Source of the DNA: Austropuccinia psidii
Lineage: Eukaryota; Basidiomycota; Pucciniomycetes; Pucciniales; Sphaerophragmiaceae
Assembly (NCBI GenBank): GCA_023105745.1
Contig: JALGQZ010000012.1
Span: 43,541,763 to 43,605,762, forward strand
DNA: 64,000 bases
Direction: 5' to 3'
Every line of letters starts with the position of its first letter. The stretch's first letter is position 1. The notes beneath the pieces were generated by a model that was given only the letters and a program-made list of their open reading frames with translations, was not told where the DNA came from and did no database searches. Made by a program: the position numbers and the translations under genes. This document shows, piece by piece, positions 1-11,469 of the stretch.

Positions 1-1674
1 ACTCTATGATGTGGTAATATGGAAAATACTACAACACCACTTCTTCAATACCACATGAAATAATTTTGAAAATGTTTGGTTTCTCAATTTCATGCCAGAA
101 TAATGAGAATGTGAGAAATCCCTTGTTACATAAACACTGAGAAGAGAGTTATGCATGTTTGTGGCACTCAATATTACTGCATTCCTAAATATAGCTTTTG
201 ATACACCCATAGTCAATATTAGTCTTGAAGCCTAAATTACTATTTTTGACATGAAACTAGCTAAGGGGGACAAAAGACATCAAATAGAGCCAGGGTACCC
301 AGCTTTTGAGGAATATGAGTTGTGGAAAGCTCTAAAGCTTGGATCCATAGCTGATAATGGCCCAATTAGTATGATAAAACCTTTTGGTAACTTGGTTATA
401 AAGTTAAATTCCCATTAAGTCATAAGAAAATATAAAATAAGCCTCTATTTTGATGTGACAAGGAGGTAGTGAGCAAATATGACTCATGTAACCATGTCAA
501 TTATTAATGATTTTCCATGGATATACCCTAAAGTATTATTAAAACCCTTTTTGTAGTAATATCCATGCATTTACCTCATGGCAACTAGCTATTACTATGC
601 TATTTGCTTTTCTATGTAGAAATAAGGTAAAAACTTCTAAAATTCATTAAAGATACCATTGTTAATTACTTTTTCTGAAAGTTTCAGGAGAAATGGAGAA
701 AGGGATAATACATATAAAGGCCAAAAAGAACTAGGACTTAATAATTCAAATTCAAAGTTTTACCTACAGTCCATTTTTGATTATTCCAGGTGAAACACTG
801 AATCTTCAAAAATTCGCAGAAAATACAATCTGTGATTAAATTTTCAATAAAATTGATAAATTTGAGAAATTAATGTTTATTTTGCAATAAAATAAGATCT
901 AAAGCTTTTACTCCTTTATTTCTTAACCATAAATGTGTTGGTAGTCATTTAAAATGACTTAATTAAGTTATTATGATACTCTTAAGTGACAGCAGGTGAT
1001 GTAATCAATAATCCAAAGAAAACTGGTTTCTAATTGTTCTCTATGGAATGCCTCTGTGAGATTTTTTTGAATTAAAAGAGGCCTCCTCTTATTTTTTTTT
1101 CAAATAATCTTATTATTCAACCATATCATTAGGACCAACAAGTAAGTATTAGTTAAATCTTTTCTGAAGTGTTTCAATTATTTCAGAATCAATAAGAAAA
1201 AAGTGGTATCAAATAAATATACTATGTTTAATAGTGTTCAAATTTTATATTGTTTTATTACTCCCATAAATCTATTTTGATCCTTTATCTCCACAAATAA
1301 TCCATCAAAACACTCTACCAATTCTTTTCAAGGTATTATTGGAGTATTAGTGAGTTTTTTTATATTAATTCTGAAAGTGTTTCTCTAGTGTGTAGCTTTA
1401 TTCAACAGCTATCATTATAATTATTTTGGCAAAAGATAATCATAAGTTAAAATAACTTTATATTTCTTTAATAAAAAAGTTTTATTATTTATACTTCTTT
1501 TAATTGATTCTAGTAGACAATAAATTCCTATTGTTATAATCAATAGTGCTGTATAGCAAGTAAAAGAAATCATTAAGTAATTAATTAGTTAATTTTTTTT
1601 ATATTTCATAAGAACAGCTATAGTAATCTTGATTAATAGTAATATTATCAAGAGTTTAATAGACACATCTGACA
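1..1674 (-). repeat. LTR-like element F, truncated by the window edge
   Basis: Read as reverse complement, this stretch aligns by eye along its whole length with LTR-like element E (16861-18777): position 9 corresponds to about 18533, and the right end (ACATCTGACA at 1665-1674) corresponds to the start of E (TGTAAGATGT). The blocks around 270-310, 480-620 and 1600-1674 are especially clear. Strand here means only that the TGTAAG end lies to the right; true transcription polarity is unknown. The copy is much more diverged than E and nearly free of CpG. The ORF at 4-216 (minus) is a by-product of this homology. Confidence 0.8.
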
Positions 1675-2325
1675 GAAAGGGAATTATTTGTGGATATAAC
1701 ATTTGAATATTGACAATCATTTTGTGCATTTCCTGGTAGCACCACTTCTTCAGAGGCCTGCATTTTTCAATTTACTTGGAACAAACCCCTACAAAGGGAA
1801 TTAGTACTTGTACAGACACCATCAAAGGCACAAAAACCTTAAATAAATGACTGATCCCTTGAAATATATGCAATTATCAAGCCTTTATATTATTTTCTGA
1901 CTGATGTATCTGAACTGGAAGCTTAAGACCATAAAACACAATTTTTATCAAGGGAACAAACCCTGTAGATTTTTTTACTAAATACATTTCATACAGTTAT
2001 TAGATCCAAAAAACACAGAGAAAATTAAGGAATTGAATTATGTCTCATTGAGATATTCATATATTGAAAACTGACAAAGATATCTTCACTGAAGTGTTTT
2101 TCAGCTGTAACCAAGAGCCACTAAATGTTTCAAATGCTTCAAACCCCCTGAATTTCATATAGAAAGCTAAAGGGATAAATGAGGCGAAAATTAACACACA
2201 AGTAATCAAGAAATTTAAATATGTATTCTGCCTTTCCCTATATCTCAGAAACTGTCTGTTATCTGACTTAAATTTATCTAAGTAACATGTAGGTTTATAA
2301 TCTCTGTACCAGTTTTTATACTCCT
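1675..2325. other. AT-rich spacer, nothing recognised
   Basis: Sequence between element F and element G. A 92-codon ORF on the minus strand (2057-2335) shows no recognisable motif and runs into the repeat boundary. I see no gene, RNA or repeat that I can support. Confidence 0.4.
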
Positions 2326-4152
2326 TGTAGCTCAATCAAATTTTCATATTTACTTGAACACATAATATGTCTAATTATTACTCAATAAAATGGTTTTTGA
2401 TGGGTTCTAACATTTTGGTATGGTACCAAGACTTCTGAAATAGCTTCTTACACAGTTTTTCACCCTTTATTGTATAAAATTGACATCTTTTTCTCACATA
2501 ACCACAAACCATGCCAATAATATCCTTTAATAAGCTTCAGGACCATCAGTAATGCTTCTGGAGTGAAAATAATCACTACTGGAGACATGAAGTGCCCAGA
2601 AGAGCTCTTGTGCCACCAGAAGGGATAAAAAAGGACCTATTCTTCCCTGAAAAGGACCCATATTCCATCAAATAATTAGTTCGTATATATTGAAATAGCT
2701 ATAAAATTGGTTTCCTGAGAAATTTAGCTGGTATATCTATAGTCTTCATCATTTTTGTGCTTATTTGAGTAACTCAATTGCTGACGGCTTCACTCAAGCC
2801 CCTCAATAGTAGTTACTGTCACTAATATTTGCTGCTAGAGACCTAATGAATTCTTCTTAACTATCATATTATGTCACAATAATAGTTTTGAAGATTTGTA
2901 TACCATTTCATGAAGTAAAAAGAAAATTTTCCCATGAATAAATTTATCAATTTGGTCTGACTAATAATTATGATCAAAGACTTGCAAATTGGTCTTTTGT
3001 AATTGAAATTCCACTTAAGAAGTTTTATTCTTATTTGTGACTTCTAGAGAATATTTTTCTGAGTATTTAAAGAATTTAAGGCAATACATCATATTACCCT
3101 TGGATAAAGGATACACGAAAGCTTTTAATCTAGTTACCTGTAATTTCACCTCCCAGGTACTGACTCATCAGACTCCAACACAGGGGGAGTTCCCACAGTA
3201 TGACTAACAGGGTCAGTTACTCAATTGATAATGTGGTTTTGATACCAACCAGGTCCATTTTAAATGTTTCCAAGTGAGTAAGACTATCCTCAATTTAAAA
3301 AAATTCACTAAATTAGCTTTAGCTTCTTTAAAGAGTCTTTTACCACATTATTAAGTGAATAAAAGAGTCACAGAAAGCTATCACCTTTGTAATAAATTTT
3401 TATAGGGATTAAATAGCTAAAAAGAGAAAAAAATATCAGAATACAGTCCTCTTTTTATGAAAGAAAAGTTTTGAATAATTCAATAAGTAACATTTCTGAT
3501 TCCAATATTTTTCTTATAGCCTGATGAAGAACTATTTTACTTCTTGGAAAAGAGAAAGTGGATGACACAAAAGAAGGTCTCATTTCAACCATATTTTGTT
3601 TTAATGTCAGAAATTCTTTCATTTCATCATTTGTTTAACTACCTTAAAGTAAAGAAATAATATAGTCCAATTGGAATTTCTGAGTATCTTAAAACACTTT
3701 GAATACGTGAAAAAATCAGTGTAATAATTTTTGGTAAATCTTATGATTCTTTCAAGACTCAAACAACCCCAAAAGTGAATCAAAGCATCTTCTTTCACTA
3801 TAAGCCTTGTAGCACTGCTCATCTTTCAAATTTTTCTCCAGAGACCTTTTTCTTTTATTAATTTCATGAAGTTCTTTTCTCAATTAATCTTAAAGTATTA
3901 TTCTTGTTTAAATCCTTCTTCACCCTTAAGTATACCTTGTATAGAATTTTTTGAATACCTTTTACTGTTGGTAAAGATATAAATTTTTATAAGATTTTTT
4001 TTATACTGATAAATTCAAAAAATAATTTTGAGATATATATTTATTTTAAAATGCCTAAAACTATCATCTTTTAATGCTTTCAACTTAACAAAACTTTCAT
4101 GGAAGAAACAGTACTTAATTTTTCAATCCAGGTATAATATACAAACCATAAA
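2326..4152 (-). repeat. LTR-like element G, old degraded copy of the A/B type
   Basis: The right two fifths align with elements A and B: 3205-3290 matches the block near 15200-15290 (the region reading ACTCAATTGAT), 3690-3900 matches 15700-15900 (including CCCCAAAAGTGAAT), and the end near 4100-4152 matches the A terminus. The left end at about 2326 (TGTAGCTCAATC) resembles the A start TGTGAGCCTTAGAGG. Much of the left half is replaced by another repeat (next entry). Polarity is given relative to TGTAAG...CTCACA. Confidence 0.6.
2423..3197 (+). repeat. Solo LTR of the Gypsy-2 family nested in element G
   Basis: From about 2990 to 3197 the sequence aligns with the last 200 bases of the LTR that precedes the Gypsy-2 gag gene (about 51390-51587), including the shared CAGGTACTG block and the terminal GTTCCCACA. 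After 3197 the homology to element G resumes. GTATG occurs at both 2418-2422 and 3198-3202 and may be a target duplication, but the left LTR end would then lack the usual TG, so the left boundary is a guess. Confidence 0.5.
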
Positions 4153-4957
4153 TATATTTTGATTCAAATTTTCAAATTAATATTACTGTTTTTACCAATT
4201 GTACTGAAATTTTTCAGGTTTCAGTTTCTAAAAAAAACAAAAATATTTTTTTAAAAAAATGTTTCTTCTTTTTGGAAATAAGCTTCTCTTTTTATAAGAA
4301 ATTTTCTATCTGAATAAATTCTTCTTTTAGAATGTGTTTTTCAAAACTTTAGTAAAGAAATATTCTTTGAGAAAGTCGTTTTTTCTGCCAAATTCTCTTT
4401 CTTCTTTAGATCAGCTTGTCGGTTGTGATTTTGTTTATATTTATTATCATTTATTTTGCCCTTTTTTGCTCAAAGCTCCTACATACATCATAGGAGTTCT
4501 CAAAATGCCTTCCAATTGTGTATCAGATATTAATCAGAGCTTCAGAAGTTTGAGGTTCTGTGATATTCCAGAACTTTTGTGGCAAGAATAAATACCACTT
4601 TGTTTAAATGAAAAAAATAATAGAAATTAATCAGAAAATAATTGATAATTTGATACATACAAAAGTTAAAAGGAAAAAATTGAAGCAAAAAAAAAAGAAA
4701 AAGGAAAAAATCTCAAACCTTCATATTACAAAAAAACCACTTTAAAAAACAATTATTCTTCAATAACTGGTTAGCACATTAAAGAATAATATTTCAATCT
4801 AACCAGAACCTATTAGAGCTACATAAACTGAAAAGACACCTCAAAAAATCTCATTGGTTCAAATTAGGTTACTGAAAACTGAATAACTCATTTACAAAAT
4901 AAAACCATATTCTTACTCAGAATAGAGAATTGATTCCTGTTGCATACCCAGAAAAAC
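4153..4957. other. AT-rich spacer, no gene recognised
   Basis: The stretch contains A-rich runs (about 4686-4715). An 85-codon plus-strand ORF (4334-4591) starts with ATG but has no recognisable domain and lies in low-complexity DNA; I do not call it a gene. Confidence 0.4.
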
Positions 4958-5498
4958 TTTGAAGTGTGGGTATCAAAATCTTATCTAATGAAAAGCAATT
5001 TTCCTATCATCAATATTTGGATACAACAATAATATTGATGAATAGTAATCTTATTAGCTTAGAAAGAGAAGAAGAATACCATAGTTCATATTAAAAATGA
5101 TATTTAAATTATTTCTTATGTTATCAACAATAATTTTTTTTTACAAAATACTCCACCAGGGATGTATAAGGCAAAATAATGAATTATAGGAGAATAATTG
5201 TTGTTTAATAACTGAGAAAATTGCTTCAAGAGATTAATATGAGATGAAGTCTCTATAAGGGATATTAAAAAGGTAAATTTTTCGAAAAAAATCAGAGTTA
5301 ATATGTAAAAATAGCTGAAAATTGTATAGTCATTAGAGAGTCATAAATTCACTTTCAAGTGGCGCAACAGTAAATATTATTCAAGAGTCACAGGAATTAG
5401 TTATAAAAGTCTATATGCAGTAAAATGTTTATTAATAAATTGGGGTTCAAATTCTCTATTTATTTGTCTCAAATTACCGAAACTAATGATAATAGTAG
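4958..5498 (+). repeat. LTR-like element H, left arm
   Basis: This is the left part of an old A-type LTR-like element in the TGTAAG...CTCACA orientation. GTGTGGGTATC near 4964 matches the reverse complement of the A end. The blocks at 5120-5230 (ACAAAATACTC, GCTTCAAGAG) and at 5350-5400 (AATTCACTTT) match in order. Homology stops at the Harbinger terminus at 5499 and resumes at 25455, so the arm pairs with 25455-26565. Confidence 0.65.
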
Positions 5499-5513
5499 GG
5501 GGTGTCAAATATA
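5499..5513 (+). repeat. Left terminal inverted repeat of the Harbinger-type element
   Basis: GGGGTGTCAAATATA, a perfect 15-base inverted match to 25440-25454, preceded by one further G. Downstream (about 5531-5550) lies a subterminal imperfect inverted repeat, GGGATTT...TAAATCC. Confidence 0.6.
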
Positions 5514-5925
5514 CAACATTGCAAACCCAAAAAATGTGGGATTTGAGGTCTAAATCCAAGGGCAAAAAAACCAATTTTAAGGTTAAAAATCCCACACAAT
5601 TTCAACTCAGTCCCCCAGGGCTCTGGTGTAATCTCCCATGATGGGACTTTGAGGTTAAACACTATTTGAAACCTAGTTGGTTCAAAAAGAATTCAATTAA
5701 TTCTGCTATGAAGGTGCCAATGGAATCATCAACCATTTTTACTTCTACAAATCAATTCTATTGATTTTAACATCATTTTTTACACAAAATTCCCTTCCAC
5801 TTAATCAAGAAAAAGAATTTCACCATGAAAGAAAACTCTGGTGTTTCTCATCCCCCTAGCCACTTCACTTGATCCAACTATTTATGTATTATAAATAGGC
5901 TAGGAATTAAATCAAAATTTGATGC

Positions 5926-7085
5926 ATGTTTTGGAAGCAGTGGGGCAAAATCTATCAGAAGAAATCCTTCAAGAAAATTTTGTTTTTCAACCTGATGGCT
6001 CTGGAGGTGAAAAAGAGATCCTGTAACCAATTGAAGCTCACCTCCACCAGCATTTTTGAAAGGTGGAATACTTACAAGAAGAAATATACAGCTCAGAAAA
6101 ATATAAAACCTTAAATGGGGCTGGGATCACTGAAGAAGATGAGAAAACTTGAATTCATACTATTTCTGAAAAGCCAGAGACCATGTGTCCATGTTTTTCC
6201 TGAATGGATTCCCTCTTTGGTCACAAACCAGATACTACACCATTGGAAATTTGTGATGCACTAAAAGTGAAAGTGAGCTCAAATGAGGAGGAGGAGGAGA
6301 AAGTGGATTCTGAAGTAAGTTCTGCTAATGACCTCAATGAATAGTTCTCAAAATTTCCTTTTTTGATTGAAGGCCGCAATTAATATGGAAGATAAACCAC
6401 TCATCATTGACCCCATGTTAAATGTTGGTGAAACAAATGATAATGATGAGGATGAAGCTATCAATGTAAGTTGTTTGAATAAGTGGTATACCATCATGAT
6501 GCATCTTGCCTATTCACAGAATCGAGCCACCAAAAATCCCCAACAGCACTTCACAAAGGAGAAAGTGTGGCTCAAGCTTCAATATGAATGACACAAGTGG
6601 ATTAAACAAAAGAATTTATAATATTTTTTTCTTCTCAAGACTGACAAATAATTGAGAACAGGCAAAAAGTCTGGATTATTTGACATTGGAAACTATCACT
6701 ATAAGGGATAATTAAATCAACTTTGGGTTGGGAGGCCCATGATAAAGAACTTTTGGAGTGGGATAAGCAGAAGTAGAATGAGGAAAAAATAGACCAATTA
6801 TTGAAGCTGAGAGAGCTATGAATATGAAGGAAAGAAAATTTGCATTTGAGAAGGAGAAAAATTTGGATGCCAGGAAACTTCAAGAGGCCTGATCAAAATC
6901 CAATTTTGAAACCAAAAAAGGAAAAACAGGAGAAACAATATAATTCCAAAAAGGAAAAGTTGAAAAGCTACCTTGAATTGCATGAAAAACAACAGAAAAC
7001 CAATTTGGACATTGAGGTGTGGAACTCATCACATTCAATATCTGATTTGGAAAGAATTTCAAGTTTAATGAAGAACTCAAGGTAA
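5926..7085 (+). pseudogene. Degraded coiled-coil ORF, probable accessory gene of the Harbinger-type element
   Basis: Several short plus-strand reading frames (about 5926-6114, 6367-6591, 6690-7085) together look like the eroded remains of one gene. The most protein-like part, near 6735-6890 read across one stop, gives a charged heptad-like stretch (KELLEWDKQK, then NEEKIDQLLKLREL and KERKFAFEKEKNLDARKLQE). Such tails occur in rust proteins that resemble the plant NAM-associated C-terminal domain and often accompany transposons; this identification is tentative. Acidic runs (DNDEDEA near 6441-6460) precede it. Position and direction suggest it belonged to the surrounding Harbinger-type element, perhaps as its DNA-binding partner. 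No start or splice sites can be set. Confidence 0.35.
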
Positions 7086-8226
7086 GGTTTGTTCATGATT
7101 TATTTCTTATGTTCTTGATACTATCCAATTGAAAATGTTTTTGTTTTTAGGTGTATTTTTGGTCATGGTCAATTTTTAATGACCATAACATGTATTTGGT
7201 TGGAACTTTCAATAGACATCAAAGATATTTTGCAATTTTCTGATCTTCAAAAACCTCCAAAAGAATTGAAGATTTGCATTTGTCCAATTGAGAGTCTATG
7301 CTTTTCTTTTTAATGTTATGAGAAAATAATCTTCATTTCAGTAACAAGTAAAAAATCCAAATTAAATAAGTCTTCCAGCTTTTGGAGAAATAAATTTCAT
7401 GGCTTTTGAGAATATGAATGATGTGGTTTTGGCTTTTTGGGTCTTTATAAAACAAAGATGTTCTTGGTATTTTGTTTCAACAGTTAGTTTTACTTATTTT
7501 TAACAAAATATAATAATTTGAAATCAGCTCTATTTCTTAAAAAAAATTATTTGATAAGTCTGTGCCTGATGATATAAAAGGCATTTTATATTCTTGCTTT
7601 TATAAACACCTAATCAAGGTATTTGGTCCGAATTTTGAATTTTTTGTTCTTTTAAAGAAATAATAAAAGTAGGAAATTGACCAATTTTTCCTTTATGTTT
7701 AATTTCTTCTTTTGAAAAAAAATCCATTTGGAACCATTTTTTTTTCTTCAGTCTGAATCAAAGTCCCAGGCTCAAGCCAAACTTAGATGCAAACATTTTT
7801 TTTGGTTTTTGAAGTTTGAAATTTTTTTTAAAAAAAAATTTGTCATTTATTTTCAAATTTCCCATTGAACAAAAGTTCTCTTTCCTTTCAAAACTTTTTT
7901 TTAACAAAATCATAACAAAAAAAATTTCAGCGGATTTTTTTTTTAAAAAAATAAACGTTTTTTGTTATAGGTAATTTTTTAATTTTATTTTTTATAACTC
8001 TCTTCAACATCAAACAGCCTACACACCCTGCTAGTCCCCTTCTCATCACCTCCAATTGATCTGAGGGGTTCCAGTTCTTCCAAAGGAAGCTTTTTTGTTT
8101 TCTCCTTCTTTTTTTTCTTTTTAATCAATACTGACATTTGTTTTTGTATTTATAGTTAATTCTTTGCTTTTATATATATATCTATTCAACCACAGCTCAT
8201 CCAAAAAGAAATCAACCTGACCACTT
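7086..8226. other. AT-rich non-coding interior of the Harbinger-type element
   Basis: This region holds long A and T runs (7770-8000 and 8095-8130) and no supportable ORF. I recognise nothing else in it. Confidence 0.4.
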
Positions 8227-8255
8227 CCTCCAATCAATTACTGATTGATTGGAGG
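8227..8255. repeat. Perfect hairpin, 12-bp arms with 5-base loop
   Basis: CCTCCAATCAAT at 8227-8238 and its exact reverse complement at 8244-8255 flank TACTG. It opens a cluster of related motifs (CCTCCAATCAA at 8594, CAATTGGAGG at 8636) that continues to about 8790. Confidence 0.8.
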
Positions 8256-8429
8256 TTCCCCAGCCTTTGTTGCATTTTTTATCATTACATCTTTGTTTTG
8301 AATTGATCTTGACTCAATTTCTTTATATGTAATTTTCTTTTTGCCTCTCTTCATATTCATCCACCTTGACCAAATCACTGCCTTCATAAGCCTCATGCCC
8401 CACCAGAAATTTATTCCTAATCGAGTCAT

Positions 8430-8790
8430 GGCTATGCAGTAACCCATTAGCTCAACCAAGTGCCACCACCCTCCATTTGATGAGAATTTGATTTACAAAT
8501 TGTTTTCTCATAAAATGGAGGCAATTCAGTCATCCATTGCCCCAACCACCGGCCACCACCCTCCCACTTATGGGAGAGTGGCCTTCCAGCCATCCTCCAA
8601 TCAAATAAAAATCAATATGTTAATCCATTCCTCATCAATTGGAGGCCATCAAGCCATCCATTTGCCCCACCACCTGCCACAATCCGCTGATAAATTGAAA
8701 ATTGATTTCTAATTGATTGAAGGCCTTCCAGCTGTTGTTTTCCCCCACCACCTGTCACTATTCTCTAAAAAACGGCCAACCATTCATCCT
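8430..8790 (+). repeat. Degenerate direct repeats rich in CCACCACC motifs
   Basis: Units of roughly 80-120 bases repeat three or four times. Each has a GCCACCACCCTCC-like block (near 8462, 8551, 8664 and 8745), followed by an ATTTGAT/AATTGAT segment and then a GGAGGC or GAAGGC segment and a CAGCCATCC-like block. The repeats are too diverged to define a unit exactly. They are locally GC-rich compared with the flanks, and the 74-codon ORF across them (8488-8712) looks like a by-product. Confidence 0.4.
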
Positions 8791-8908
8791 CCAACAACCT
8801 GCCAAGCATCTCCTTTTCCCAGAAATAGTGGAACTCACTATTTCCTTTTCTCTTTTTCACCTTTGTGATCATACTGACCATTAATTATTTCTCTTTGTTT
8901 GTTTTGTA

Positions 8909-9430
8909 ATGGTGGATATATCTAATTTGGATGCATGTTAATATTTGATAACTAAATCATGTTCAAAAGATGCATACCTCCCTAATTTCACTGTTTAAGA
9001 AGAACAAACCCCCCTTCCCCATCAAACTCTTTATAATGCTCAAATGATTTGATTTTTGGGACTCAACCATTTCATGAGAATAATTCTCAAGATTTTTCAG
9101 CTAATGATAATGCTTTTCATTGTTATGATAAAATGTTTGTTCGTACTGAACCTTCTCATCATATTCAATACCAAGAGGTTACTAATAATGATAACTCTAA
9201 ATCTTGAAAGCAAAGAAGAACAATGAAATACCTTAAACAAACTACAGAATATCTGGAAGTGGATCATAATGATTATTCATTAATCATGCTGGATAAAAAA
9301 GGATGCAAATGCAACCTGGCTTAAACTCCCTTGTTAGAAGACTCTTCATTAGCCTTATGTTGTTGTTGATAAGACTCAGAATCCATACTTACAAATTTTG
9401 ATGCATAAAATTAATTCATCAAATAATTCC
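8909..9430 (+). pseudogene. Tet-like 2OG-Fe(II) oxygenase, N-terminal part (interrupted by Gypsy-1)
   Basis: An ATG at 8909 opens a plus-strand stretch that reads as eroded protein in shifting frames. Just before the Gypsy-1 insertion the frame VDKTQNPYLQILMHKINSS joins, across the insertion and one copy of the duplicated ATTCC, to the reading frame at 22913. The N-terminal part has no domain I recognise; it is assigned by continuity with the downstream part. Several stops and shifts are present, so it is not translatable as it stands. Confidence 0.4.
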
Positions 9431-10867
9431 TGTCAGCCTGTGACTCAAAACTAGAGCACAAGCATGATAGCCAAGATAGCATAAACCAATGGTATAGCCA
9501 AGATACCACCAAAACATGGAGCTGAGCCAAATAAGCTCAAAAGGTATAAAACAAAAGAGAAAACTCACCTTTTTCTGAAAATATAAGTCCCATCACCATA
9601 GGACAAAGAATAACAAAGTTATTCCTGCTCAAAGTTATTGCTGAGCATAAACCTTAATTTTCACCTCTCATCTAAAATCCAGAAGGAGAGGCTTAACCCC
9701 ATCAAATGGGTATTCAAAATGAAGCTCTAAACCAGGGCTATCCAATGGTACCAGAAAAACTGAGCTAGAGCCAATATTACTGGAGTTATGGTCAATTTCA
9801 GGCCAAATAAGGGTGAAGAAAACATTCACCTCTCATCTAACTTTTTCAGTTCTAGCGTGAGATACCTGAGGTGGGATCTTTTTGGAAAGAGAACAATCAG
9901 GGCTATCTGATGGTGTCATCCATTTCCACATAGCTCAACTAGAACAAAAGTTATGGGGCAAATAAGCTCAATACAGCTTTTTGCCTATACCACGCAAATG
10001 TACAGAAGTCTTGTACATGGGATAACTTTGCCATATTTAATGATACCCATATCAAATGAGGTACCATTGTGTAGAGCACATACAGAGCTACACACTGAAC
10101 GAATTTTGAGGTTGATATCTCAAGAATTGAAAAGGTTATGGCTGTTTTAAGGTCAGATTCCCACCTGCTGTCATATACAGCCTTACCATGGGATAATATC
10201 CCATAATCATGAATATGAGGTGTCAAATAGACAAAGGAGCTTGTTTTTACTTCAATAACTCATATGTCAGCCAATACTGGGGTCCCATACAGCTTCTTTA
10301 CAGCATTCTACGCACCATACACATCAGAATCAGGCTGTGAGGTCCCCAGATGAAAGTTTTCACCCTGTATTGGTGAAAACTGCCCAGATGTGGTTTCAAA
10401 ACCACATCTGAGCCCAATACAGGCTATACGAGCTGCTGGAAAACCACAAGCCAGTCCCAGAGAGTGAAAAATCTTCACTTCCTCTACATGGAAAGGTCTA
10501 GCACGCTTTCCACCCCATTTCAGGATAAAAAGGAGCCTTTTCACAGCCAGAATTGTTTCCTCATCCTGCTCTTGAATACCCTACATAGTAAACTGTCCAA
10601 AACAGTTTTACTCTTGGGTAATAAATCAGGTATAATTCTAATTTTAATTATTGTAGCTCTTATTATAGTAATGCAACTGGTAAGACTGCACCCGGGGTTC
10701 TCAATAGTGCTCACCACCACTATTTTTTAATAGTAGAACCCTTTAATTATATTATAGATCATTATTTTACTCAAAAAACCTTGGTTTAAATCATTTTTTA
10801 CATGTCACAGTCAAAGTTCTAGTTGTAAATAGCCTAATTACTGCTTCAACATAGACTCTATCTGACA
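9431..10867 (+). repeat. Gypsy-1 5' LTR
   Basis: 1437 bases starting TGTCAGCCTGTGAC and ending TCTATCTGACA, nearly identical by eye and equal in length to the 3' copy. GGATAAAAAGGAGCC near 10523 is a plausible TATA-like element. The several ORFs inside it are mirrored in the 3' LTR and are not genes. Confidence 0.95.
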
Positions 10868-11469
10868 TTTTGGGGGCCTGGCCATGCTTTAAACCTTTTT
10901 TGGACCCTTATAAGTGAGTTTTTCTCTTATTTCTCACTTTCTGACATTTGTTTTATTCTTTTTAGGCGTAAATCTTTCTTGAAAAATATATATTATATAT
11001 ATATATATTCCTTTTTTTGGTATATATACCACTTTATACTCATATTTTAAGAGTATCTGTCACGTGGCTAATAACCACAAGACCCTTATTTTTGGGGTGT
11101 TTTACATATAAAAACACTTGAGCCATTAATACAGTCTTATTTTTTAATTAAAATAAGAAACCTCATACTGATAAACCAACAGTTGAGGCGTGGTTGGACA
11201 TATTGTTAACTCATTTGCCCTGTTATACACCACTTTTGACAGACTATACTTGCTAATTACAAGTAATCTGTGAGATATTGGTATACAAACAGTACACCAA
11301 ATATCAGTAAGATGTATTTCTGACGTGGAATTGTTGATTTAATTACACTGTCATTGTACAAGGGCACATTGTAGTAATTTACAAGCCCAGAGGCCATTCT
11401 TAGACATGCAAAACAGCATCTTAAGAAGTCTTAACTGAAATTAAGCCCTGTTTTTCCTGTTTTGATTCA
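10868..11469 (+). other. Gypsy-1 leader with candidate primer-binding site
   Basis: Immediately after the LTR, TTTTGGGGGCCTGGCC (10868-10883) contains a TGG start typical of tRNA primer-binding sites; the tRNA was not identified. The rest is untranslated leader with an AT microsatellite near 10987-11010. The last 30 bases (AAGCCCTGTTTTTCC through GATTCAG, ending 11470) look like a polypyrimidine tract plus 3' splice site. Confidence 0.6.

Noticed and set aside
4..216. ORF on minus strand resembling the ORF at 18365-18550 on plus
   Set aside because: The resemblance follows from nucleotide homology between LTR-like elements F and E; indels and lack of any domain argue against a gene.
4334..4591. 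85-codon plus-strand ORF with ATG
   Set aside because: Low-complexity AT-rich surroundings, no motif, no neighbour suggesting a gene.
9951..10226. ORFs within the 5' LTR that recur at 21984-22271 in the 3' LTR
   Set aside because: They repeat only because the LTRs are copies of each other; no domain, and both strands are open over the same bases.
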